Assembly: GCA_946965045.2 (NCBI GenBank)
Contig: OX337234.1
Coordinates: forward strand, 1,860,001 to 1,924,000
DNA: 64,000 nucleotides
Origin: Epithemia pelagica
Taxonomy: Eukaryota > Bacillariophyta > Bacillariophyceae > Surirellales > Surirellaceae
Direction of reading: 5' to 3'
This document shows, piece by piece, positions 21,246 through 31,812 of this stretch. The number at the start of each line of letters is the position of its first letter. Position 1 is the first letter of the stretch. The notes beneath the pieces are model-generated. The model was not told the origin of the DNA, made no database searches, and saw nothing but the letters and a program-made list of their open reading frames with translations. The position numbers and the translations under genes are program-made.

Positions 21246-21797
21246 ATGACTGTCGCTGGACCAATGCGTCAATACCAAGTGGTTGGGCGTCGTGCTGCCG
21301 ACGAGGAGCACCCCAACCCAGAAGCCTATCGCATGATCATTTTTGCTCCAAATCCCGTCATCGCAAAGTCAAAATTTTGGTATTACATGCACCAGTTTCG
21401 AAAGATGAAGAAAACGACCGGCGAAATCTTGGACTGCGTCGAACTTGTGGAAAAGTATTCTCGTGTTGTGAAGACGTACGGAATTTGGCTTCGTTACGAC
21501 TCTCGTTCTGGAACACACAACATGTATCGTGAATTTAGAGATGTCAAACTTACAGGAGCCGTCAGTCAGCTTTATGACGAAATGGCTGGACGACACCGTA
21601 CACGTCCCCGCTCTATCCGAATTATTCGAACGGCCGAGGTCAAGGATGAAGATGTAAAGCGAGCGAATCCCATGCAATATATTGGTGATAGCGTGAAATT
21701 CCCCTTGCCACACCGGGTTGCGTCGGGCAAGAGAGGACAAAAAGCTCTTTCATCACGAACATTCTCAAAGAACCGTCCCTCAACTTTCTTCGGATAA
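21246..21797 (+). CDS. RPL18A: 60S ribosomal protein L18a (eL20)
   Basis: 183 aa, single coding exon, close to the usual family length. The protein is recognisable throughout: QYQVVGRRAADEEHP...YRMIIFAPNPVIAKSKFWYY, then FRKMKKTTGEIL, the near-invariant YGIWLRYDSRSGTHNMYREFRD, RHRTRPRSIRIIRTAEV, and the C-terminal KFPLPHRV...PSTFFG. It is a component of the large cytosolic ribosomal subunit. The first ATG after the putative UTR intron is used and matches the expected N-terminus. Confidence 0.97.
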   Translation: MTVAGPMRQYQVVGRRAADEEHPNPEAYRMIIFAPNPVIAKSKFWYYMHQFRKMKKTTGEILDCVELVEKYSRVVKTYGIWLRYDSRSGTHNMYREFRDVKLTGAVSQLYDEMAGRHRTRPRSIRIIRTAEVKDEDVKRANPMQYIGDSVKFPLPHRVASGKRGQKALSSRTFSKNRPSTFFG

Positions 21798-22248
21798 CAA
21801 GGAACTTAATGACATCAAAAAATCAAAAACCCCATGAAGTGTATTCAGCTTTTAGTTTAGATGCTTCTTTCAACGGGCTGTTCTCTTTGCAGTAAATGAG
21901 CAGCGCAGAGCTTACTCTTTTCCATTCAAGGCATGATCCCATCCTTAGGGGAAGTTGACGTCAAACAGACTTGCTCCATGTGAGGAAGGAAGATGTCATA
22001 ATGCACGAAAACGAAAGTGTGTTAGCGTTGGAAAATGGAAACACTGACCACGCAAAGACCGAGTCATGAATCAAGAACACATAAACCTGCCGACAGACAG
22101 TAGTGTTTTCTGTTTTCTGATGGCTGCTCTGATCTCCACTCATTGTTGATGGATCAAAGAACTTACTCAGTTGTCGCCGAGTTGAGACCAGACTTTATTG
22201 GTTCGACAAGATTCAGGCTCTTTCAATTGTTGGTGGGTCACAGCTATC
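21798..22248. other. Intergenic region before the DEAD-box gene
   Basis: Holds the 3' UTR of the ribosomal protein gene and the 5' region of the helicase. No other gene or structure is seen. Confidence 0.5.
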
Positions 22249-24933
22249 ATGAGGAAAGGAGATCTATTATCAGCGTTGATCATCTGGGTCTCTGTCAACA
22301 TTGTCGTTGAGTCGCTGACAACGTCATCGAGATCGTCTCGTTCCATACATGGGTCGATTTCGCGACCACAACTATTGGACGTTAACGTCCGCCCTCAGTC
22401 AAAGACGATCCTTAAGGCTACTGTAGAGGAAGATCTTGATGACGCACTTGACAACCTTCTTGTTGATGCATTGAATGAAGCGGAAGGGGACGTGCCGAGA
22501 AAGTTTCGAATCAAGTCGAGGTCACCCGGGCCTGTGTTCGAAGAAAATGATGTAAGCAAAAATTCCATGATCAATAGTTGTGCTTGAGAAGCCGGCTTTA
22601 TATCTCTGACTCGCCCGGTTTCCCATGAAGAACCCTATAGATTGGACAGACCCTAAAATGCTTTCCACTAGCAACCCTCATTGGGTCGAGTCTGGCTTGA
22701 GCCCAAGAGTGATTGATGTACTTAGCAGTAAGGGCATAACCGTCTTTACACCAGTACAAGGCGAGGCATTTCACCCAGTTCTCAAAGGGAGAGATGTCAT
22801 AGGTCGATCCCGCACCGGTATGTCGACATCGGTATGTTAGATAGTCGTCTTGACGAAGCTTCCTCACTTCATTTCCATTCGGTTTTTGTGCCTGTCTTCT
22901 TGTCTTTTGCCTATTCCAGGTACTGGGAAAACACTGGCTTTTGGCTTGCCCAGCCTCACTCGCTTGGTCGATATTTGTAAGGAGAAAGGAACCCGTGATG
23001 AAAACGGTCGTATGCGTAGAGGACGCAAGGTCTCAATGGTGGTTCTTTGTCCCACCCGCGAGCTTGCGCGACAAGTATCCGACGAATTAGAGTCTGTTGC
23101 TCGTCCACTTGGCCTTTTCGTAACTGTGTTCCATGGAGGAGTGTCGTATGATCCACAGGCACGTGCTCTTCAAAGTGGAATTGACGTTCTTGTTGGGACG
23201 CCTGGTCGTGTTATGGATCACATGGATCGGGGTAACCTCGACCTGAGCGAATGCAATATTGTTGTATTAGACGAAGCTGACGAAATGTTAAACATGGGCT
23301 TCGCTGAGGATGTTGAAGTGGTATTGGAAGATATGGGAGCAGACAATAACGACAAAACTCAATGCTTACTTTTCTCTGCGACCACGCCGCCTTGGGTAAA
23401 ACAAATCGGTGCGCAATACCAAGAAAACGTTGTTTCGATTGATGCAACAAGTGAGGAAGGTGGGGCTCGTGTAGCCAAAACCGTTCGCCACTTGGCCGTG
23501 CAGTTGCCACCTGGCGTTGCGTCCAAAAGATCAGTTCTTGAAGATATAATTGCGGTTGAAATTTCGAAGGACGCAGACAAGAAGACAAGTTCAGTTGACG
23601 AAACTAATGCGATTGCTGTTGCTGCTGCAGAGAAGAAAGCGAAAAGCAATGAAGCTGTTCAACAGAAAATCTTTGGGAAGACAATAGTCTTCACAGAGAC
23701 GAAGCGGGAGGCTGACGAACTCGTGTCAGGAGGAGTCTTTAAGAGCTTGACTGCTCAGGCTCTTCACGGGGACGTTGGTCAAAAGCAACGCGATGCGACA
23801 CTAAACGCCTTTCGATGTGGAGCCTTCAATGTACTTGTTGCGACTGATGTTGCGGCTAGAGGGTACGTCGTAGAATGGTCAAATGTTTTCTGATGAGTCA
23901 TTCACTAACTTGCTTCCCTATGAACAGTATCGATATTCAGGACGTGGACCTTGTCGTCCAGTTTGATCCCCCGAGAGACGTTGATACTTACGTTCACAGA
24001 TCCGGTAGAACAGGACGTGCCGGTCGAAACGGGGTGTCGGTGCTGCTGTTCAATCCACAACAAGCACGCGACATCGTAAGGATTGAACGCGATCTAGGAC
24101 ATGGCTTTCAGTTTGACTTAGTTGGTCCACCGTCGACAGAGGCAGCTCTCAAAGCTGCTGCTAAAACCTCGTCCATAGCTAGCCAGCTGATTCCAGATGA
24201 GACTGCAGCGTACTTCAAGGAAGCTGCTTCGGAGCTCTTGTCAGAATTTCGGGACCCCGAAGAGGTTGTGGCTCGGTGTTTGGCTGCGATTAGCCGTAGA
24301 GCTGCGGATGTGCAAAGTAGATCGTTAATCACAGGTGAAGCTGGCATGGCAACAGTTGAAATGCAAAGCAAAGACCGAGCCGTAAGTCCCGGTGATGTCA
24401 TGTTTACAGTTTCAAAGCTCTCAAGGATCAGTAAACGGGACGAATCGTTGTCTTTTGATGGAGATGTTGGAAAGATTCAAACGAACCGAGAGAGTGGATC
24501 AGCTGTATTTGATATGGCGGTTGACGACGCGAAAAAACTAGTAGAGCTTAGCCAGGATGTTGACGTTGGCGGTGCAACGTTTTCGCTCTTACAAGAACTC
24601 GAAGTGCTTCGCGGTCGATACTTTGGAAAATCCGTCGGACGAGGTGGCAGGTTTGGGCAGAACAACAGGAAGGGTGGAGATCGACGACGGACCGGCGGGG
24701 ACAGACGGTATGGAGGCGAGCGTCAGTATCGTTCGAATGGTAGATCACCGTTTGGTGATTCGAGGCGTAGAGGAAACCGTTACTCCAGCAGCTTCCACCC
24801 TCAAAACCACCCCCGCTCCAACCACGGCTATGTAAAGAGAGGAGAGAGCTCCGACTCGTCTCGATTCCGTGGCCGATATGATAGTCGAGGCCAACAGCAA
24901 CGCAACCACAATCGTGGTGATGAAGAATGGTAA
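22249..24933 (+). CDS. DEAD-box RNA helicase with a secretory/organelle-type leader (RH3/DDX21-like)
   Basis: Four exons (22249-22551, 22631-22817, 22920-23862, 23928-24933) give 812 aa; introns are 79, 102 and 65 nt. The second and third joins restore motif I (GRSRTG|TGKT) and DVAARG|IDIQD exactly. Motifs visible: Q-motif region ITVFTPVQGEAF, SRTGTGKT, PTRELARQ, TPGRVMDH, DEADEML, SAT, HGDVGQKQRD, VATDVAARGID and HRSGRTGRAGR. The N-terminus is hydrophobic (LLSALIIWVSVNIVV) then Ser/Arg-rich, which could be a bipartite plastid leader, though no clear ASAFAP-type site is seen. The C-terminus is Gly/Arg/Asn-rich (RGG-like). Plastid RH3 relatives act in intron splicing and ribosome assembly; organelle location here is inference. 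The first intron acceptor (22630) is the least certain. Confidence 0.88.
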
Positions 24934-25216
24934 TCCGGGTGTAACAGAGAAATTTTCTATGATCGACGTATGTCAATAGCCGTAAAAATGCCAAACCAAG
25001 TGAGGCCTTTCTCGGACAAACAATATAGGAGGGGCGGCTCTGTAGCCAAAAACATACGCTGAAGCTAAATCTGAAAGTATCCTAAGTACTCGTAAAGGAA
25101 ACAGTTGCCTCATTTAGAACATACGATCAATGTCAACTAGAGCAAGAAACAAGATATTCAACGAAAACAGCGAGTCTTGAATAAATGCCCTTCCTCAAGT
25201 AGCAAGCAAATTCACT

Positions 25217-27022
25217 TCACACAAACTCCCATGGGACAAGCCAGATTGATGACAACAGCAAAACAGTTGCCCACCCTAGAGTGTAAGAGAATCCTGTATG
25301 CATCCCTCTGGATTGCATGTCGTTGGATACAAGTCCATCCTTTTCTGTGATCGATGAGGCGAATGTGAAGTCTGTCGATGACGGGGTCCCCATTCCACTT
25401 TCAGTGGATGCGCCACTACTGGAACGGACACCTTCTGAACCCGTAGCAGATGTCGTTGACAGAAAACTTGAAATCTGGTCTCCGGTTTGACCCGAAGTGC
25501 CCTGAGCAATGAGAATGACATTTTCAGCTTCTTGAGATGGTTCGGGATTGGGTGTTTCGTCATCGTTCCCTTTTCCTCCTTTTCCTTTTCCATATCCTTT
25601 GCCTCCTTTCCCGTGTTTCTTTCCAACTACAACAAGGATGAGAGAGGTAACAATACGAAACAAGTCATGCAATATGTAGGACGTACCTTTTCCAGAACTG
25701 GATTCCCCACATGAGCTCCCTCTTCTCCTGTATTTCCTTTTCCTATTTTCGCTCTTGTCTTTTTTCCCTCCACCCTTTCCTTTGCCTTTCCCCTTTCCTT
25801 TGCCTTCGTCATATGACTCCATACACTCTATCTCATCCTCAACACTCTGAATAGGGTCGTTGTCGACAATCTCACCGTTGTCACTTGGCGGATCATTGAA
25901 CGTCGCAACGGTGGCAACGGCTGCAGCATTTTCGACTGGAAGTGTCGGGGAGCGAGTAGGTCTCGATGAGGGCGCGTTTGAAGGAGTCTTACTGGGTCTC
26001 GATGAGGGTGCATCGGATGGAGCTGCCGACAAAGAAGGGGTCTGTGACGGAGTCCTGCTGGGTCTCCCTGAGGGCACATTCGACGGTTGTGCCGAAGGCG
26101 TTCGAGACGGAGATGAGGACGGTTGCTCCGTAGTAATGATCGAATTTCCGTTTTGATACAGGCGAATCCAGTCCACCTTCATTGTAGCTGGTATCGGAGC
26201 CGAAATGTCGTCAAATGTCCTGATTTCGCATCCTTCCTCACTGCCCGTTGTGCTGATTCCACACCCAGGCGAGTTCGAGTTCCACCCACTCGTGAAACCC
26301 CCACCCACTGCAACGTTCAACAATATATGATGGGGCTCGTGGAAGCTTGTACAGAACGGGCACTGAGCAAGATTGATGTCCATCGTCCAGATCATGTTGT
26401 CGTCAACGTAGGTTGTCAAGCTATCTGGGGTCCACTCGAGCCTATATATGTGAAAGGTTTCATTAAGATCCTGAGCAGCTGTAAAATTTCCGGCGTAGCT
26501 TGCTGTATGATCGTCGTTCCACCAATGAGCACCAGATATCACTCTCTTGTTCCCGACCCCATCACGTAGGGCCTTCCCTTGACCTACTTCCATTACATCG
26601 ACTTCTCCAGCATGTGGCCAGCCAATTTCCGGAAATTTCTCTCCCATTGTCCAGAATGCAGGCCACAATCCCTCAACGACATTCGGGATTTGAATTTTGG
26701 CCTTTAAGCTGCCATATTTGAAGCTGAATTTACCTTCTGTTGTCACACGCCCTGACTTGAATGTCCCATTATCAACCGTCACATTGATGCGAAGATACTG
26801 CCCCGGACTGATATCAACGTTTTCTTTCTGATAATGTTGTAGCTCGGAATTTCCCCATCCTCCTGCTCCCAAGTTATAGGACCAAATACTTTCGTCCAGG
26901 TTTCCAGAGTCGAACTCTTCTGACCAAATCAATGGAAGTTCTTCCATGATTCTCAAACCAAATGACAAATCATTCAGAAAGCCAACGCAACTGAGCCATT
27001 GCAAGATGGTGCCCCTTTTCAT
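25217..27022 (-). CDS. Secreted GH16 endo-beta-1,3-glucanase (laminarinase-like)
   Basis: Starting at ATG 27022 and removing the 60 nt intron 25627-25686 gives 581 aa (exons 27022-25687 and 25626-25217). A short hydrophobic leader precedes LPLIWSEEFDSGNLDESIWSYNLGAGGWGN, the GH16 opening. The catalytic motif is GEVDVMEVG with E140, D142 and E145 (nucleophile E140, acid/base E145), and HHILLNVAVGGGF follows. A PSxxPS-rich linker (about 315-380), an acidic segment, Gly/Lys GKGKGKGK tracts and a C-terminal hydrophobic stretch follow, consistent with cell-surface anchoring. Diatoms store chrysolaminarin, a beta-1,3-glucan, so storage-glucan or wall-glucan turnover fits. The intron has no stop and is a multiple of three, so retention would add 20 hydrophobic residues. 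The frame is open upstream of 27022, but that part looks like UTR. Confidence 0.88.
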   Translation of the reverse strand: MKRGTILQWLSCVGFLNDLSFGLRIMEELPLIWSEEFDSGNLDESIWSYNLGAGGWGNSELQHYQKENVDISPGQYLRINVTVDNGTFKSGRVTTEGKFSFKYGSLKAKIQIPNVVEGLWPAFWTMGEKFPEIGWPHAGEVDVMEVGQGKALRDGVGNKRVISGAHWWNDDHTASYAGNFTAAQDLNETFHIYRLEWTPDSLTTYVDDNMIWTMDINLAQCPFCTSFHEPHHILLNVAVGGGFTSGWNSNSPGCGISTTGSEEGCEIRTFDDISAPIPATMKVDWIRLYQNGNSIITTEQPSSSPSRTPSAQPSNVPSGRPSRTPSQTPSLSAAPSDAPSSRPSKTPSNAPSSRPTRSPTLPVENAAAVATVATFNDPPSDNGEIVDNDPIQSVEDEIECMESYDEGKGKGKGKGKGGGKKDKSENRKRKYRRRGSSCGESSSGKGTSYILHDLFRIVTSLILVVVGKKHGKGGKGYGKGKGGKGNDDETPNPEPSQEAENVILIAQGTSGQTGDQISSFLSTTSATGSEGVRSSSGASTESGMGTPSSTDFTFASSITEKDGLVSNDMQSRGMHTGFSYTLGWATVLLLSSIWLVPWEFV

Positions 27023-28256
27023 TTTTCCACTATGCAATAAACCTTTTCCACTTTTCCGCTCCAGATCCTGCCCAAAGCAGAATTTTGCAAATTGTGACGG
27101 TGACACATATCGGGTATCGATCGCACGAGCCAAGTTCGTCCATTGAGAGGTATTCGATCGTTGGGTTGGGGTCGGTCCTGCCAAGCATCGCGATGATACC
27201 GGACCGTTTATCAAGACTGATGATGTAATATAATGTGAGCGTGGGAACGAAACTCCGCGGTCGATTTGGTCCCATTTCATCCGGTACTTGCTTTCCCACA
27301 AGCCGACCAATCAAAAGCGATTAATATGGTCACAGAGCTTTAAGTAGTGTATCCATATCACGACCACGATCATATTATGATCTGTCCGTTGATCGACATC
27401 TGGACGTTGGCGTTGGCATCGTGCTCTGTGTCTACACGACTGACAATGGACCGTTTGTCCTTCATTATTCAAGCAACGACAATATCGGGGGATGCTTGGG
27501 ATTTGGGATGCATGTTGATGTTGATGCCTCCAATCTTGTCTCTGTGTCTGTGTTGGTCCGTCACACAGAGAACGGCGCTGCGGGATTTTGTCGAACCCAG
27601 ATAACGATAATAACGAACAACATGTTTCGCATTTCGCATCATCATTCTTGTGCATGTGTGCCCGCCGGATTTGGCTCCGACTCGATGCTACAAAACGTTT
27701 TTGCTGGGTTCAAGGCTTAATCGGAGTTGCTCCTCCCCCCTGGACGACCCTATTCAAACGCATTCACCGTTACGTGACACAATCTCTTTCAAGTATGAGA
27801 AATGGGCTTCATGGACCCTCCCCTGCCCGTTGAATAGCAAGAGTCGCAACACTCTCAATTCCAAATACTACTTGTCTTGAAATGGCTTCGATTTTTGAAT
27901 CAATGGGAAAGGCTGGGCTAATTCACTCTTGAAGCACAACAGAATGAAGAGTTCAGTGAAAACTGACTGCAACGAACAGACGTGACAACAAAGGGAATGA
28001 TGCAACTTAGTCTCGGTAGCACTGCAGTAGAGCTCGCAGCCACGGTAGCTCGGGTGGATGACAGCAATTCTGACCCATGGCCTTTCCACTAACGAATACA
28101 GGTTATGGATTCAGCGTCGCCTAATGACTTCAACTTTTTAGTATTTCAAAGTCTGGGACAACATCTGGGAGGATTGGATAAGGTTCACGAGTAGAGACAA
28201 ACCGTAGGAAATCATCCCGACATTCAACTCCTCTAGTAGAAGGTTGATCTTATTAC
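27023..28256. other. Intergenic region
   Basis: No supported gene, RNA or repeat. It contains the promoter side of the GH16 gene and the 3' side of the MINDY gene. Several short frames are present, none with protein-like composition. Confidence 0.45.
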
Positions 28257-30029
28257 CTAGGAAATAATGCATTTGTTGTTGGGTGAGGAAGTTGATACCT
28301 GGTTTCTGGTATGCCCCGAAGATGAGGTCGGAGTATTTGCGACAGCAGAAGACGATCCTTGTCCAGAAGCAACACGTTGATGCTCTTCGTCCTGAAGCCG
28401 CTGGGCCAGCCGAAAGTCGTCCTCATGGGAGCCTTGCGCTTGATTCTGTTGTTCTTGCATCAATTCCTTGGCCAGTTGTTGCGCTAGAAGAGCATCGGCT
28501 GCTTCCTGCGTCGTTACAGGCCTTTGTGCGTCAACAGAGAACGGCGTGGCGTGTTCAACACCGAACGCCTGCTGCCCCGTTGCAGCACTAGGTGGCACTT
28601 GGGATTCGGGGACAGGCACGCCTACTGCAAGTTGGTCTACAGAGGCCGACCCAAGCAATGGAGAGTGCTTTACAGCTGCGACTTGATTTGGTTGCTGCTG
28701 GTCTCCTTGGACAGAACTGGGTTCAATCACCTGTTGTTGTCCATGGTATTCTCGCAAGCTTGCTTCGGTCGCAGCTGCCATAAGCTTCCCTTCTTCGGTA
28801 TCTAACAAAGACTGTGACGTTGGGTTGATATTGGCATCAGATGGTTGTCCACTTAATTGCAGCGCCAAATGGTAGTCAGCGTCATTCTGACTGGATTGTG
28901 CCATGAGTTGTTCTGGGGTAAGGCTTGATCCAGACTGCGATATTTGGCCGGGTGCCTTGAATTGCGAGTTCACATATTCCGTATCACCATCAATCACATC
29001 AAGTTTCTCCCAGACGACCATCGGTGTATTGGCATAGCCCAAGTCGGTAACAAGAAGAAACAAACTTCCGTCGTGTTTCGTCAACGTTGCAAAATGATTG
29101 TTACGAAAGAACACTGTTAGTTCGTCCTCGTTCAGCTCCTGGTGCAAGGTCGATAGACCGTACTGTGTCAGCTGGTGCCCAGTCGTTTCCAGGAAATGAT
29201 CGATACAAGAAGCCCGGGTGGCATCCATCTGGAGTTTCTCACATTGCTGCTCTAATTCTGCTATCTGGGCCAACAAATCACTTGAATGAACATCTTGCTG
29301 TTGTTGCTTCTCCTCCTTTTCACTTCCATCTGCTGCGGTAGTTGTAGTACTTTGTTGCTGTTCCCGAAGCTCATCCAGCCGCTTTCTGGTATCCGATTGT
29401 TTTGAATCCGCCTCTCGGCCGACAATGACAAGTTCGATCAACTCGTTGTACGTTTTGTTTCCAATGGCGTCAAAGATTGCACCGTTTCCCTCAGATGCTG
29501 GATCAAGAATCCAGCCATGAACCAATTTAACATGCCAAAGATCGAAACAAGTAAGCTCTTGTGTGTACTCATAGCCCATGATACCAGCAGTGAATTTCGG
29601 ATTGACGTCCATGCCATATTGCAGTTTTGGGATTTGTCGGAGTAATTCGTCAAAGTAGAACTGAGACTCTTCGGCAGCCGCACTGCTTGTCTGCAAGACG
29701 TAATTTGCTAGCACGTTTGTCAAATCGGACAGAGAGGCCACATTGTTTCGAACTGCCGATGGTGGCAATTTTACTTTTTCCTGCAGCAAGAGTGCATTGG
29801 CTGCCGCCAAAAGAGGGCAGGGTCCATTCTCGTTTTGTAACAGAATTTGGCATTCTCGACCCTGTTCACCGAAACAAATGAGAGGTGTGAGGGGTCACCG
29901 AATAGCTTGCAGTGGGAATAACACGTGACAAAGAAGTTGACCCTCAAGAAATGGTTTGGATTTTGGATGGCACATAATTTGACGACGTACCCGATAATTT
30001 ACGTGCTTCAATCTGTAAACTGGATCCAT
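28257..30029 (-). CDS. MINDY (FAM63)-family Lys48-specific deubiquitinase
   Basis: Exon 1 30029-29991 (MDPVYRLKHVNYR) and exon 2 29861-28257, with a 129 nt intron in phase 0, give 547 aa. Exon 2 opens with GRECQILLQNENGPCPLLAAANALLLQ, the conserved QNENGPCPLLA block with the catalytic Cys. GYEYTQELTCFDLWHVKLVHGWILD is the second signature, and FFRNNHFATLTKHDG carries the catalytic His. The C-terminal half is Gln/Ser-rich with MIU-like ubiquitin-binding helices (DADYHLALQLSG; EAADALLAQQLAKEL; EDDFRLAQRLQDEE). The last four residues, CIIS, fit a CaaX prenylation box. The family trims K48-linked ubiquitin chains. The short first exon is supported because it completes the expected YRLKHV...R-G-x-x-x-x-LLQNENG start. 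Confidence 0.9.
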
Positions 30030-30353
30030 GATGCAGATCACCTTCTAACCGATCTCTGACAGAATGAAGATGTGAGAGAGATAGGTAGGCAAAATCGAGT
30101 CTTCACGAAACAAAAGCAGGAGAGGAGATATGAATGACAGGATGATCCGTTGAGGTCGCAAACGAGGCTAACCAAGGCGCAATGGGAACGTGGGTCACGT
30201 TTCGTCATGTTTCGTCTGTGCCGCACTTCGCGCGCAGAACGCGCAGACTTCGATTTCCAATTCCCAAGGTCATCGCATACAAGTGGCAAGTGGCAAGAGT
30301 GGCGAGTGGCAAGTGCACTCTTTGCATCTTCCTCAGCAGCGAGAATGCAGCGA

Positions 30354-31428
30354 CATGGCAACCGCAACGTCTCAACAAGACGAGGATTGGGCCGAAAGAG
30401 CGGAAGAATGGCATAGTGCTTGAATCTGTTGATTGGCGAGACAAGGATGATGTAGCAGACGCGTGCAAGATGTTGACCGTCGACGAGAAGGATTTCCAAA
30501 GCAGGAACAAAGTGAAAGACTTCCTCCGTCGTTATGCGGATACCCCAGGCTTTAAAGTGAACGCCTACATTGAAGGCGCAAGGCTTGTGAAAGGATTTCG
30601 TGCCTCAATGTATATGCTCGCAGAAGAATTCAACGCTTTCTCAGAGCCAGATGTTACTCCGATTCGGTACGACGAGAATATCAAACCGTCAGCATTGCGA
30701 ATGTCTTTGCTCTTTGAAAGTAAACAACGGGCAATGCAGTTTTCCACGAAACTTCGGAATTGGAAATTTAGCCACCCAATGCTTGGTTCAAGTTTGGAAG
30801 AAATCCAAGTAGATGACCTTCCCGCCAGGGTTCCGCTCCGCGGTGACCTATCTCCGATTAAACTGAATGACTATGATCCGAAGGAAGCGGATGATTCCCC
30901 TTGCACAAGTTTGGCAGATTTGAGGGGCATGTCTTCTGTCTTACCAACAGAACCGATTTCATTGACAGAACCGCGTAGCAAATATCAATCGATCGAAAAG
31001 GAAGATGTTTTTGCGCTTCGAAACCCATACAAACTACATATCAAGGATTAGGCAAAGTTCAAGACGCTCAGGGACGAGGAGAACAACATGCTAGCTGGAA
31101 GCTGGAATTTGCATCAACTCTTTGATGGTTTGCACACTAGCGAAGGTCATCTTGTTCCATCCCTTGGAATCGAGTGGGTTGAAAGCACCAAGAATCCGAC
31201 ACAAATGGAAGACGGAGAAATCCGATACAGGGTGACTTACGCATTCATTTTTTCTCGCAACTAGCTGAGGATGATATGAAGGGTAGTTTGAAGATTGCTT
31301 CATCAGACCAGGGCGAAGGAAAATGGCTGACTGATGTGTTTGTGAAGAATCCTGAAGTCTTCAAGGATTGCATACAATGGAAATACTCGTATGCCTGCAA
31401 AACATGGAAAGATCACCTTGACATTTAA
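30354..31428 (+). pseudogene. Broken diatom-type gene of unknown function (frameshift plus in-frame stops)
   Basis: Coding-like sequence begins at ATG 30354 (MATATSQQDEDWAERAEEW). It shifts frame near 30420 (one base lost) into ESVDWRDKDDVADACKML, then runs ...FLRRYADTPGFKVNAYIEGARLVKGFRASMYMLAEEFNAF to a TAG at 31049-31051. The same frame then continues for 70 codons (NNMLAGSWNLHQLFDGL...YRVTYAFIF) to another TAG at 31262-31264. A 55-codon tail (GKWLTDVFVKNPEVFKDCIQWKY...TWKDHLDI) follows in the next frame to 31428. The breaks suggest a decayed gene. The longest intact ORF is 30182-31051, but its first 75 codons look non-coding. I do not recognise a domain, though I have the impression of a family repeated in diatoms. 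A spliced functional gene is less likely because no GT-AG pair bridges the stops. Confidence 0.55.
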
Positions 31429-31812
31429 AGCCATTGGCTACTGTACATATAACAAATCGACACCATTGTAATTGTACGTCACCAAATCAGGCTGCATGGG
31501 GCTTCATACTGTTTCTGCATCTCCTGTAACGTGTGCCCGCAGAGCGAGTCGACTTTGATTCCTAGTTCCTCTAGCCTACCTGCAAGTTATGTTTGGTCAT
31601 GGTCATTCACATTCCTCGTTGCCACTGCTACTCCTACCTCCTTAATTCATCACGGGCTTCTGGAAATGATGCAAGATATTGCATCCGCAAACCGCAAAGG
31701 CAAAGCCAGTCGCTCTACCTAGCAGAAGCTCTACCAAGTCACTTTATGCATTGCATCTACTCTTGGATGAAATTGGGTATAGCCACCGAACTCCCAACTC
31801 CTTTAACAGAGA
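31429..31812. other. Intergenic region, nothing recognised
   Basis: 3' flank shared by the broken gene and the cysteine protease. No structure or gene is seen. Confidence 0.5.

Noticed and set aside
29087-29341. 84-codon ORF on the plus strand
   Set aside because: Antisense to the MINDY coding exon.
31049-31264. Possible selenocysteine or stop recoding at the TAG codons
   Set aside because: TAG is not a Sec codon, and a frameshift plus a second stop nearby make simple decay the better explanation.
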